DNA of 64,000 nt from Polyangiaceae bacterium (GTDB lineage: Bacteria > Myxococcota_A > Polyangia > Polyangiales > Polyangiaceae), in assembly GCA_016712345.1 (NCBI GenBank), contig JADJRH010000011.1, positions 558,001 through 622,000 of the forward strand. The letters run 5' to 3'. Shown piece by piece: positions 53,999 to 64,000 of the stretch; position 1 is the first letter of the stretch; the number at the start of each line of letters is the position of its first letter. The notes beneath the pieces are model-generated. The model saw only the letters and a list, made by a program, of their open reading frames with translations. It made no database searches and was not told the origin of the DNA. Both the position numbers and the translations under genes were made by a program.

Positions 53999-55585
53999 CT
54001 AAAACATCACGGTGCCGCTGATCGCCACATCCCACGTTGCCGACGTATCCACGTAAAAACGGCGACCCACAACGTTTACGGCCGACCTGTAGTTTGGGTT
54101 GGGAATGCCCGTTGCCACCAACTCCTGCGTGTTGTCGTTGCCGGAGTGACAAGGCCCCGAGCGACCCACGTCTTCTTTAAACGCCGAGTTGCACGGCTGA
54201 TCGCCCGTGATGATGTGCCCCTGGTCAAACTGGAAACCGCCGCCGATCGAGAACTTTACGTATTCACTCGCCTGCCACGTAGCCGATGCCGAAGCGCGGT
54301 AGCTTCCGTGTGCGTACACATCAGTCAGACCTGTGTTGTACGTTTTCTGCGAACCTTGATCGACAACGCTGCGCGGGTAACACGGCGTGCTGCTGTCACC
54401 GTCGGTGCAATCCCCCTCGTTGAAGTTGGGGTTCTGACGGTAGGCCGCCCACTGCGGATAACGCATCGACGGCGCGTCGCTCGATCCAAGAGCGTCAAAC
54501 AGCTCTGAGTAGTCACGCCCTTCCGACACATATTCACCCGTGAACCTGAAATCGAGCGTAAATCGCCCGTATTTCTCGCGGTTTTCCCAAGGAATAATCA
54601 TGGTGCCGAGAATCATTTTTCCGCGGAACGGCGGATGATTCACAAGCGATCCGTCGAGGTTTGTCAGCGTAAAGTCGTCGGAGTTGTAAAACTCAACAAG
54701 CGCCGCGAAGCCACCGTACGGCTCAATGTACTTCACTCGTTTTGACAGGATGGTGTGCGCTTCAAGCCCGATCGTTCCGCGCGTCACGCCCGCGGTGCGC
54801 GCCGAAACATCGTTGCCTTCCAACTGCGCGGCCGATCCATCTTCATTCTGGCCGTCCCGATTCACATCCGTTGGCGATGCGCATTGCACAGGTGTTCGAT
54901 CGGCAAAGCCTGTTGGCACCGCATTGAGCCGCGTGGTGGACGTGTTGCACGCCTGCATGGGATCGCCCACAGCGAGCCGAACTTCAGCGCCGAAAAGCCA
55001 CGTCGGCTTCGATTTGTCGCGCGCCTGATTAAAGATGTCGAACTCAAAACCGAGCGCCAAATATTCTAAACCGCTTCGATCAGGCGACTTAAACGGTAGG
55101 CTGAAAAGCTGTTCGCCCGGCATCCCCGCAAGCGTCACCGACTGCTTGTTTTCGCTGCCTTCCAAACCATCGAGTTTTTGCTGGTACGAAAGCACAATTG
55201 GCAAACGCGCGTAGATCGCGAGGTCATGGTAGATGCCAATGTCCACACGCGGCGTCAGCCGAGCGATCGTGCTCGAATATTGAGCCACATTCATAAGCCG
55301 CGATGTGTACCCACCCGACGAAAGTCCGGGAGCCGCGATACTCGTTTCGCGATAGATCTTGGCGCTTTTCGACGCAAACTGAAAACCGAGGCTGACGTTT
55401 GCGTCAAAAACATCCCCGTCGTCGAATGCGTCGACCACATTCGTCACTTCGCCCGACTCCATCATGACGCGCGGTTCGGTGGAGCTTTTCGGCTCATCGG
55501 CATGGGCTACCACAGGCGAAAGAGCCGCTGCCGCACACAAACAACCAACTCCGCGGCGCATAAAGCTTCTGCCAAGCGTGCGCAT
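53999..55585 (-). CDS. Predicted outer-membrane beta-barrel protein
   Basis: 528 residues from the ATG at 55585 beside GAGGA; GTG 55633 and ATG 55561 are alternatives. A signal sequence ends P-V-V-A-H-A-D. Amphipathic alternation, many aromatic residues at strand ends (V-S-L-G-F-Q-F-A-S, Y-G-R-F-T-L-D-F-R-F-T-G-E-Y) and a final V-A-I-S-G-T-V-M-F ending in Phe are typical of outer-membrane barrels. Four Cys pairs in long loops. First of two envelope genes in the run. Substrate or function unknown. Confidence 0.7.
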   Translation of the reverse strand: MRTLGRSFMRRGVGCLCAAAALSPVVAHADEPKSSTEPRVMMESGEVTNVVDAFDDGDVFDANVSLGFQFASKSAKIYRETSIAAPGLSSGGYTSRLMNVAQYSSTIARLTPRVDIGIYHDLAIYARLPIVLSYQQKLDGLEGSENKQSVTLAGMPGEQLFSLPFKSPDRSGLEYLALGFEFDIFNQARDKSKPTWLFGAEVRLAVGDPMQACNTSTTRLNAVPTGFADRTPVQCASPTDVNRDGQNEDGSAAQLEGNDVSARTAGVTRGTIGLEAHTILSKRVKYIEPYGGFAALVEFYNSDDFTLTNLDGSLVNHPPFRGKMILGTMIIPWENREKYGRFTLDFRFTGEYVSEGRDYSELFDALGSSDAPSMRYPQWAAYRQNPNFNEGDCTDGDSSTPCYPRSVVDQGSQKTYNTGLTDVYAHGSYRASASATWQASEYVKFSIGGGFQFDQGHIITGDQPCNSAFKEDVGRSGPCHSGNDNTQELVATGIPNPNYRSAVNVVGRRFYVDTSATWDVAISGTVMF

Positions 55586-55655
55586 CATTCCTCGCAGCGA
55601 CGCTATCGGTCCGCCGGGTAGCGTGTCAACCACAGGTCACTGCTCCATGCGAAGC

Positions 55656-57074
55656 TCACCCGGCGGGTTCTTGAGGAGCCTCATCCGGCCCCGGCGCCGC
55701 TTCACCGGCTGCCTCTTCCACCGCGTTTTCATCGCCGGGCGGCTCTGACTCTTCGTCACCCGCCGCCGTCGCCTCTTCGTTTTCAGGGTCGGGAAAGATC
55801 TCTTCGCTGATATCCTCGGCCGCCAATTCTGTTTTGGCGTTGGATAGGTCGCGCGACGTTTGATCCAGCCGGTCCGCGAGCACCCCCAAAAACTGCCACA
55901 GGAGCTTCACCGCAAGCTCGTGCTCTTTGCGAAGGATCTCAAAAAAGTCCGCGCGATGCAGTGTGATGAGTTCACTCGGGTCGACCGCGATCACCGTTGC
56001 CGAACGCGGAGCCGCTCGGATCAGCGCCATTTCGCCAAAGTGTTCACCCTGCCCAAATTCAGTGAGCACCGTGTCGCCTCGAACCACCTGAACCAGGCCG
56101 CTCAGCACAATAAACAGCTCGTCGCCGCGATCTCCCTCGCGAACCACCTCTTCGCCCGGTGTGTACGCACGCACCTCGGCGACTTGCATAATTCGCAACA
56201 GTTCGCGTTCATTCAGCCGCGAAAAAAGCGGCATCTTCACAAGCGTTTCGCGCTTTAAAGCAAGCCGTTTTGCGCGAACGCTGTCTTCATCGCCGCCTTC
56301 ACCGAGCCGCACCAAAACGGCCGTGATGTTGTCTTTTCCGCCCTTTCGATTGGCCAGCGCGATCAGCTCTTCGGCCGCCACATCGCCGTCGGCCTCTTCG
56401 AGATACGGCTCCAATTCAGCCGTGTGCGCGATGTACCCATGCAACCCATCCGACGCCAAAAGAAACTGATCGCCGGGCAACACCTCAATGGTGAGCGTGT
56501 CCACTTCCACGCGTTCGTACACACCCACAGCGCGCGTGATCGCGTTTTTCTGCGCCACCTTTTCAATTTGGTCGCGCGTCAGTTTCCCGCGTTTTACAAG
56601 CTCGTTATAGACCGTGTGATCTTCGGTGACCTGCTGGATCTTCCCATCGCGAAGCAGGTAAATCCGACTGTCACCAACGTGCGCGATAAACCCCTGCGAC
56701 CCCGCAATGAGCAGCGCGCTCAGCGTTGTCCCCATGCCGCGCTTGTTTGGATCCTGCTTGGCTTCCTCGTGGATCTTGGTACACGCTCGCTGAACGGACT
56801 GCTCCAAAAGAGCCAAAATCTCCTTTGATCCACTCCGCGCGTCCGCATCGCCGCGTGTGTACGCTTCAATCACTTCACGGTTGGCTTTGATCTCCTCGTG
56901 GATGATCCGAACCGCGAGCGCGCTCGCCACCTCACCCGCCGCGTGTCCGCCCATTCCATCGGCAACCACCGACAAACTGAGCTTTTTATCAACGAGGTAG
57001 TTATCCTCGTTGTGGTCGCGCAGGCGCCCCACGTCGGTGCGCGCGTAATATTGGACTTTGTCCGAAAGCGACAT
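55656..57074 (-). CDS. PP2C-type protein phosphatase fused to a cyclic-nucleotide-binding domain
   Basis: 472 residues. PP2C domain 1-260: D-V-G-R-L-R-D-H-N-E-D-N, A-D-G-M-G-G-H, H-V-G-D-S-R-I-Y, G-G-K-D-N-I-T-A-V-L-V with the metal-binding Asp set. A second domain (about 275-400) has the cNMP-binding fold: L-F-S-R-L-N-E-R-E-L-L, V-V-R-E-G-D-R-G-D-E-L, G-E-H-F-G-E-M-A-L and R-S-A-T-V. C-terminal acidic, Glu/Pro-rich tail. Likely reverses Ser/Thr kinase phosphorylation; whether the second domain binds a cyclic nucleotide is unknown because the Arg of the phosphate loop is ambiguous by eye. Confidence 0.85.
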   Translation of the reverse strand: MSLSDKVQYYARTDVGRLRDHNEDNYLVDKKLSLSVVADGMGGHAAGEVASALAVRIIHEEIKANREVIEAYTRGDADARSGSKEILALLEQSVQRACTKIHEEAKQDPNKRGMGTTLSALLIAGSQGFIAHVGDSRIYLLRDGKIQQVTEDHTVYNELVKRGKLTRDQIEKVAQKNAITRAVGVYERVEVDTLTIEVLPGDQFLLASDGLHGYIAHTAELEPYLEEADGDVAAEELIALANRKGGKDNITAVLVRLGEGGDEDSVRAKRLALKRETLVKMPLFSRLNERELLRIMQVAEVRAYTPGEEVVREGDRGDELFIVLSGLVQVVRGDTVLTEFGQGEHFGEMALIRAAPRSATVIAVDPSELITLHRADFFEILRKEHELAVKLLWQFLGVLADRLDQTSRDLSNAKTELAAEDISEEIFPDPENEEATAAGDEESEPPGDENAVEEAAGEAAPGPDEAPQEPAG

Positions 57075-57470
57075 GAGGGCTCGGGCAGGTTAGTACACAC
57101 GCCCTGTCAATTGAAACCTGTGCGATCGAAAGACCGCGCACTTCAATAAATCCATATCGCGGTGTCCGGCCCGCTTTGGAGTTGCCCCCCCACGGTCGCT
57201 CGCGCGCCCTTCCCCCCCAAGCGTCGCGCCTAGGTGGCTGGTGTTTTTCTACTGCGCGCCCCGCTGACGCGTCCTCGCTGCGCTTCCGGTGCTCAAATAC
57301 GCAGCGTATGTTCCGCTCCGGGTCTCGCTCGGACGCGTGATCGGGGCTGCTCGTGACGAAAAACACCAGCCACCTGCGTGCGCGCCGCGGGGGGGGACGC
57401 ATTTGTATTCGAATTTTTTAGAATGTAAACGAATGCAGCCTGGAAAGGCGTATTCAGTGAGCCTTTGCGC
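57075..57470. other. Intergenic region with inverted-repeat element
   Basis: Besides the promoter side of the PP2C gene, this gap holds the inverted-repeat element listed separately and two runs of seven C (57185-57190 region and 57212-57218). No gene or recognisable RNA. Confidence 0.5.
57212..57398. repeat. Inverted-repeat element of about 190 bp
   Basis: AGGTGGCTGGTGTTTTTC at 57232-57249 and GAAAAACACCAGCCACCT at 57358-57375 are an 18-bp perfect inverted repeat; outside it the flanks remain roughly complementary up to C-runs and G-runs (about 38 bp each). The 108-bp centre is GC-rich. Looks like a small non-autonomous transposon or a fold-back repeat; a second copy is not seen in this window. 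Confidence 0.7.
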
Positions 57471-59039
57471 TCACAACAGACCCTTCAGCCGATCGAGAAG
57501 ACTCCCACCGCCGAAGAGCGCCTTCAGCCCCTTGCGGAACATTGTGTAGCTCTTCTCGTTGTACGGAAACCAAAACGGATCGCTCGGCATGGAGAGCTTT
57601 TCAACGTTCACGTGACGCACGTCGCACATTTCGCGAAGCGACTCATCGCTCATCACGCGGCCAAACCCGCTCTGCTTAATTCCGCCGAACGGCGCCTCCG
57701 GCATGCCGCCGTTGATGAGTACATCGTTCACAAGAACGCTGCCTGCCTCGACCCGTTCTGCAACGCGCCGCCCGTGATCACGATCGCCCGAAAACACGTA
57801 CGCGTTCAGGCCGAGGTGCGATTCATTCGCGTGTGCAAGCGCCTCTTCATCCGAGGAAACCGCCATAAACGGCACCACCGGCCCGAAGATCTCACCGGTC
57901 ATCACGCTCATGGAGTGGTTGCAGTTGGAGAGCACTGTCGGCTCAAAAAACTGACCCGGCCCCGACCGACGTTTTCCACCCACCTCAATGCGGGCGCCCT
58001 TTGAAACCGCGTCCTGAATGTGGGCTTCGGCAATGTCCATTTGTTTTGGAAAAATCATTGCGCCCACGTCCACATAGTCGGTTGCCGGGTCGCCCATTTT
58101 CAGTTCGCGCGTCAGCTCCACAACTCGCGAAAGGAGCCTGTCATGCACTTCCCGGTGTGCGTACACACGCTCAATTGAAATGCACACCTGACCGGCGTTC
58201 GCAAAAGCCCCGTACACAATCCCGCGCGCGGTTCGCTCCACGTCCACGTCGGCGCACGCAATAAAGGGAGCCTTGCCACCCAGCTCCATCACGCACGGAA
58301 TCAGCCGCTCACCGCACGCGGCCGCCACACGTTTGCCCGTGGCAACGCTGCCCGTGAGTACACAAAATTGAATGCCCGCGTCGATGAGCGCCGCGCCCGT
58401 GGGACCATACCCCGTCACCACCTGAAACACGTCGGGAGGAAGACCGGCCTCATCCCAGATCTGCTTGGCCTTGAGCGCAATGAGCGGGGTGATCTCACTC
58501 GGTTTGAGTACACACGAATTGCCCGCGATGAGCGCCAACAGAATGTCGCGAAGCGGAAGTTGGAACGGAAAGTTCCACGGCGAAATCACCGCCACGACGC
58601 CGCGCGGAACGTAGTGCAGCATCGCTTTTCGATGTTTGAGCAAATGCATGGGCACTTCGCGCGGCGCGAGCAACTTCGGCGCGATCTTGGCAAAATACGC
58701 CGCAATGTCGGCCACGATCATGACTTCGTGCGCGAGGCCCTCGTGTTTCGGTTTTCCGCACTCGCGCGCCAGCAAATCGACCACTTCGTCCGAGCGCTCC
58801 ACGATCGCTTCTTTGTATCGAAGCACCAACTCACAGCGCTCTTCGATAGGCAGGCTCGCCCAGGGTTTTTGAGCCGCCCGAGCGCGCGCGACAATCGACC
58901 GCACTTCACTCTCGCCCATCACCGGCACTTCACCCAGCACTTCACCGGTGGCCGGCGCGGTCACCTTGATCATCGAGGCGCTGTGGCCGTTCGTGCCGCT
59001 GCCGTTTTTCGAAGCCCGCTCAGTTGCCATCTCGCCCAT
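57471..59039 (-). CDS. Aldehyde dehydrogenase family protein
   Basis: 522 residues from ATG 59039 with GGAGG upstream. Family residues Glu252 (M-E-L-G-G-K-A-P-F) and catalytic Cys286 (G-Q-V-C-I-S-I) are 34 apart, as expected; S-P-W-N-F-P-F, L-K-P-S-E and E-I-F-G-P-V are present. The N-terminal 25 residues are Gly/Ser-rich and a C-terminal extension of about 40 residues passes the usual end (F-G-R-V-M) with M-F-R-K-G-L-K-A-L-F. Oxidises an aldehyde to the acid with NAD(P); substrate unknown. Divergent from glgB. Confidence 0.9.
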   Translation of the reverse strand: MGEMATERASKNGSGTNGHSASMIKVTAPATGEVLGEVPVMGESEVRSIVARARAAQKPWASLPIEERCELVLRYKEAIVERSDEVVDLLARECGKPKHEGLAHEVMIVADIAAYFAKIAPKLLAPREVPMHLLKHRKAMLHYVPRGVVAVISPWNFPFQLPLRDILLALIAGNSCVLKPSEITPLIALKAKQIWDEAGLPPDVFQVVTGYGPTGAALIDAGIQFCVLTGSVATGKRVAAACGERLIPCVMELGGKAPFIACADVDVERTARGIVYGAFANAGQVCISIERVYAHREVHDRLLSRVVELTRELKMGDPATDYVDVGAMIFPKQMDIAEAHIQDAVSKGARIEVGGKRRSGPGQFFEPTVLSNCNHSMSVMTGEIFGPVVPFMAVSSDEEALAHANESHLGLNAYVFSGDRDHGRRVAERVEAGSVLVNDVLINGGMPEAPFGGIKQSGFGRVMSDESLREMCDVRHVNVEKLSMPSDPFWFPYNEKSYTMFRKGLKALFGGGSLLDRLKGLL

Positions 59040-59132
59040 ACAAACCTCCACACCCACGTTCTCCAACGTCGTTAGCACTGTCTTTGCTTCGGAGACAGCA
59101 TTCCCGATGCCTTTTCCGGTACAACACCGGCC

Positions 59133-61549
<2,417 letters not shown>

Positions 61550-61571
<22 letters not shown>

Positions 61572-61841
61572 ATCGCGAATGAGTTCAGCAATTTGTGAAT
61601 ATCGGAAATCTCCAACAATCGCGGGGTGCTCTAGCTTTCTTTACCCAGGGAGCGAGGGCTCGCGCCCTCGCTCCCCGCGCCGAGCAAGTCGGCCGCGGGG
61701 CCCCTCACTCCGCGATCCGAACTGGGTGTCTGTCACGCGGTGGGAGCTTCGGGCCTAGGCTTTATGCCTTGCTTTTGCCTGCTTGAGTACACAAGCAAAC
61801 TATCCATTTGATTACGGAATCAACCTGATCGGTGCTCTAGA
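61550..61841 (+). mobile_element. 292-bp MITE-like element, copy 2
   Basis: Same length and about 96% identity by eye to 268-559. Terminal repeats TCTAGAGCACCGA (61550-61562) and TCGGTGCTCTAGA (61829-61841) are perfect here. The GC hairpin is at 61648-61675. It overlaps the end of glgB: the stop codon at 61569-61571 is inside the element. The left flank GTGCTCTA is itself like an end of the element, which may mark a preferred insertion sequence or a nested remnant. Confidence 0.8.
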
Positions 61842-61948
61842 ACCCGATTCGCAGTAGAAAAACACTTCGAGACGCTTCTTCAATCACGCCCGGCGCCACT
61901 CAACTGTCGCGATGAAACTCGACAAATGATAGGGCTTGTGGCGACGTA

Positions 61949-62938
61949 ATGTCCGACATCGTCTACGCCGTGCACACGCGATCGTGCACCTACCTGCTCG
62001 ACGACGAGGGGATTTGCCGATGGGTGCTCTCGCGCAGCGGAGCGCGCACCGATGATCGATGTGTCGGCGCGCAATTCGTCGCCGCTCTCGACCTTCGTGA
62101 AAACGGCGGCCTCGTGGGCGAGCTTCGCATCGGTGCGAGCGCCCTTTTTATTCGCCACGAAGACGGCCGGTTTGCCCTGATTCGCACAAAGCCCATCGAA
62201 CACGTTGAAATGCGCGGCGCCGAAGGTACACAAGAGCCGCAACAAGAACTTCCCGACTACCCGCCGCACTACGATTTGCCGCCTGAACCGCCGCCGCCGC
62301 GACGCAGAAAGCGCCAACCCCGGCACGAATCCGATCCCGATGTAGTGCTGCCTTCCCATCACGCGGTCGCCGGCGTTTTCCAGGCTCCTTCCCCTGCGCC
62401 TGAACCTTCGCCCCCTTCAGAACAACGCGTGATCGTGCAGTCTGCGTACTCCATGACGGGGTACGATGAAGCGCCCGCACCGTACGTGCCGCCGCCGCCC
62501 GCGCCGCTCCCGCCCGCGCCGCTTCCCATGCCTCCGCGTCGCGCGGAGCCTATGCCGCGCGGCCACACAGAACCGCCGCCGCCCCCTGCGCCGCCCCCGG
62601 TGGTCACTCGCCCGCCGCTTCCCATCGCTCCGCCTCGCGTTCCCGCGGCGCGCCCCTCTCGAAGTGACTCGCAGGAAACACAGCCTCTTCCGCTTGCGCC
62701 CTCACCGTCACCGCCCACGGGCCGCGTCCCCGCATGGCCGCCCATGCTTGCGCCTCCGCCCCCTCAGGCAGAACTCCTTCCGCTCGGACCCGCGCGCCCC
62801 GATCTTCCCTCCGCAGAAGAACTCGACGTGGATGACCTCGAAGAAGTCGCCGGCGACGAGCAGATCTACTCCACCGAAGTCACCGTTTCGCTCCCCCTCT
62901 TTCGCCCGCCGCCTTACTTAAAAACGCCTCCAAAATAA
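61949..62938 (+). CDS. Pro-rich protein of unknown function
   Basis: 329 residues. Residues 1-90 form a small soluble domain (Y-A-V-H-T-R-S-C-T-Y-L-L-D-D-E-G-I-C, I-R-H-E-D-G-R-F-A-L-I-R-T), unknown by family; the rest is a disordered Pro-rich chain with P-P-P and A-P-L-P runs, ending in an acidic segment (E-E-L-D-V-D-D-L-E-E-V). Convergent with the kinase gene, overlapping it by 25 bp (62914-62938). Similar proteins with Pro-rich tails accompany kinases in this window; a regulatory link is only inferred. Confidence 0.6.
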   Translation: MSDIVYAVHTRSCTYLLDDEGICRWVLSRSGARTDDRCVGAQFVAALDLRENGGLVGELRIGASALFIRHEDGRFALIRTKPIEHVEMRGAEGTQEPQQELPDYPPHYDLPPEPPPPRRRKRQPRHESDPDVVLPSHHAVAGVFQAPSPAPEPSPPSEQRVIVQSAYSMTGYDEAPAPYVPPPPAPLPPAPLPMPPRRAEPMPRGHTEPPPPPAPPPVVTRPPLPIAPPRVPAARPSRSDSQETQPLPLAPSPSPPTGRVPAWPPMLAPPPPQAELLPLGPARPDLPSAEELDVDDLEEVAGDEQIYSTEVTVSLPLFRPPPYLKTPPK

Positions 62939-64000
62939 GCGCCGGCGGCCAAAATCACCAATGCGACAACTGCCAAGATTGCTTTGGTGGCACCCCCCGT
63001 ATTGGCCGGTTTGACAACACTCTCATCGTTTACGAGTGCGGTCGTTTGGCTCTCCTGCGAGGGTGCCGAAGAAACTTTTTTTGGTGCGCTGCTCGTTGTG
63101 TTGGCCGGCGTGGGCGAAGGGGTTGCCTCCACCGTTTTCACCTGACTCACCGGGGCGTCGTCTTCTTCGAGCGCCGCCAAATTGCCTTCTTCGAGATCTG
63201 CGAGATTTCCGGCTTCCAGCTGCGCCGAACTTGACACAACGCTGCCTTGTGTACCCGCCATAAGCTCATCTGTCCAACTCGACAGATCTTCAAACCCCGT
63301 GCTCGGAGCGGCTTGTTTTGTAGGCTGAGGCGCAGGCTGATCCCCTTTTTGCAACGAGGTGAATTCAAGCAGCGCTTCTTCGATGAGCTTGTCGATCGCC
63401 AGCGCGCGATCCGTGGTCGCCGTCTTTTTTCGCAACGACATGGCGCCGCGAACCAACTCGGCAATGTCGTACGGGCTGACCGCTTTTCCATTTTTGTACA
63501 GGAACGAAATCAGATCGCGCCCCAGATCGCGCGCCGTTTGATAACGCTCCTTCGGATCGCGTGCGAGTGACCTGGCGATGATCCTCTCCAGCGGCAGCGG
63601 AACGTCTTTGTTGATCTGCGAGATCGACGGAATCTCCGCTTTTTGAACCTGTTTTACCGTTGCAAAGTCGGTGTCGCCGAAAAAGAGCCGACGCCCGGCG
63701 AGCATTTCCCAAAGAATGATCCCCACCGCAAAAACGTCCGTGCGCCCATCCACCTCTTGGCCAAGCGCAGCCTCGGGCGAGAGGTAACTAAACTTACCCT
63801 TGATGATCCCGCTCTCGCTTTTTTGCAGCTGACTTGTCGCTTTTGCGAGACCAAAGTCCACGATCTTCACTTCGCCGTATTTCGTGATGAGCACGTTCGG
63901 CGGCGACATGTCGCGGTGGACAACGTGGAGCGCCTCACCTTCGGTGTTCGTCAGCTCATGCGCGTAGCTGAGCCCTTCACACAACTTGGAAGCGATGAAG
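62914..64000 (-). CDS. Membrane-anchored Ser/Thr protein kinase, C-terminal part
   Basis: Partial: the reading frame continues past the right edge (F-I-A-S-K-L-C-E-G-L upstream of the first visible in-frame start codon, a TTG). Kinase catalytic loop is H-R-D-M-S-P-P-N (Met replaces the usual Leu), then D-F-G and S-P-E-A. Linker of about 150 residues with acidic/Ser-rich repeats (G-N-L-A-D-L-E-E-G-N-L-A-A-L-E-E), and a C-terminal transmembrane helix (last 25 residues). The third kinase of this type in the window. Confidence 0.85.
   Translation of the reverse strand, partial: FIASKLCEGLSYAHELTNTEGEALHVVHRDMSPPNVLITKYGEVKIVDFGLAKATSQLQKSESGIIKGKFSYLSPEAALGQEVDGRTDVFAVGIILWEMLAGRRLFFGDTDFATVKQVQKAEIPSISQINKDVPLPLERIIARSLARDPKERYQTARDLGRDLISFLYKNGKAVSPYDIAELVRGAMSLRKKTATTDRALAIDKLIEEALLEFTSLQKGDQPAPQPTKQAAPSTGFEDLSSWTDELMAGTQGSVVSSSAQLEAGNLADLEEGNLAALEEDDAPVSQVKTVEATPSPTPANTTSSAPKKVSSAPSQESQTTALVNDESVVKPANTGGATKAILAVVALVILAAGAYFGGVFK

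Overview
The window is a GC-rich bacterial chromosome segment that most resembles the Myxococcota (Polyangia-like myxobacteria). The evidence is a set of traits rather than a marker gene: three Ser/Thr kinases with C-terminal membrane anchors plus a PP2C phosphatase, many lipoproteins with Gly/Thr- or Ala/Ser/Pro-rich linkers, a stand-alone Thg1-like protein, a copper type II monooxygenase-like lipoprotein, DUF1501 and c-type haem surface proteins, Uma2-type proteins, and dispersed fold-back repeats. The taxonomic placement is inference. No rRNA, tRNA or CRISPR array was seen.

Layout. 0-3 kb: the end of an RCC1-repeat gene, a 292-bp inverted-repeat element, a Pro-rich PPQV-repeat lipoprotein coupled to a JmjC-like oxygenase (frameshifted), and a Thg1-like protein. 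3-10 kb: a lipoprotein, then a tightly coupled sigma factor / membrane TPR-CHAT protease pair followed by a secreted subtilase. 10-12.2 kb: a frameshifted AlbA_2/Schlafen-type ATPase gene and a complete group I intron core in the gap behind it. 12-19 kb: PHM-like copper protein, OB-fold exported protein, glycosidase-like barrel, two Uma2 genes (one frameshifted), lipocalin, GNAT. 19.7-27 kb: LRR protein, a three-gene DUF1501 / lipoprotein / haem-motif operon, and a divergent CxxCH lipoprotein. 27-35 kb: repeats, a membrane-protein pair, a Ser/Thr kinase, SDR, Cys-rich lipoprotein, methyltransferase, and a frameshifted LppC/LpoA-like lipoprotein. 35-39.8 kb: sdhCAB and a TerC-family membrane protein. 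40-46.5 kb: a second kinase, a long repeat-bearing gap, a membrane protein / glycosyltransferase / FAD-oxidoreductase run, and a PD-(D/E)XK-like protein. 46.7-57 kb: a large protein of unknown type with possible clan-CD features, a hybrid histidine kinase, RluA pseudouridine synthase, two envelope proteins, and a PP2C-cNMP-binding fusion. 57-64 kb: an inverted-repeat element, aldehyde dehydrogenase, glgB whose last codons come from the second 292-bp element copy, a Pro-rich protein, and the C-terminal part of a third kinase.

Functional themes: envelope and surface proteins under phospho-signalling (three STKs, one PP2C, one hybrid histidine kinase), aerobic respiration (sdhCAB), glycogen synthesis (glgB), and a sigma factor apparently linked to a caspase-like membrane protease.

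Two short words are strikingly frequent: TCTACCC (about 40 sites in both orientations, including an inverted pair behind the TerC gene) and the palindrome GTGTACAC (about 18 sites). Four genes each carry one frameshift, most simply a single lost base, which could be real decay or assembly error. The most unusual items are the PPQV-repeat lipoprotein / JmjC pair, the sigma-CHAT-subtilase run, the stand-alone group I intron and the 292-bp element sitting at gene 3' ends.
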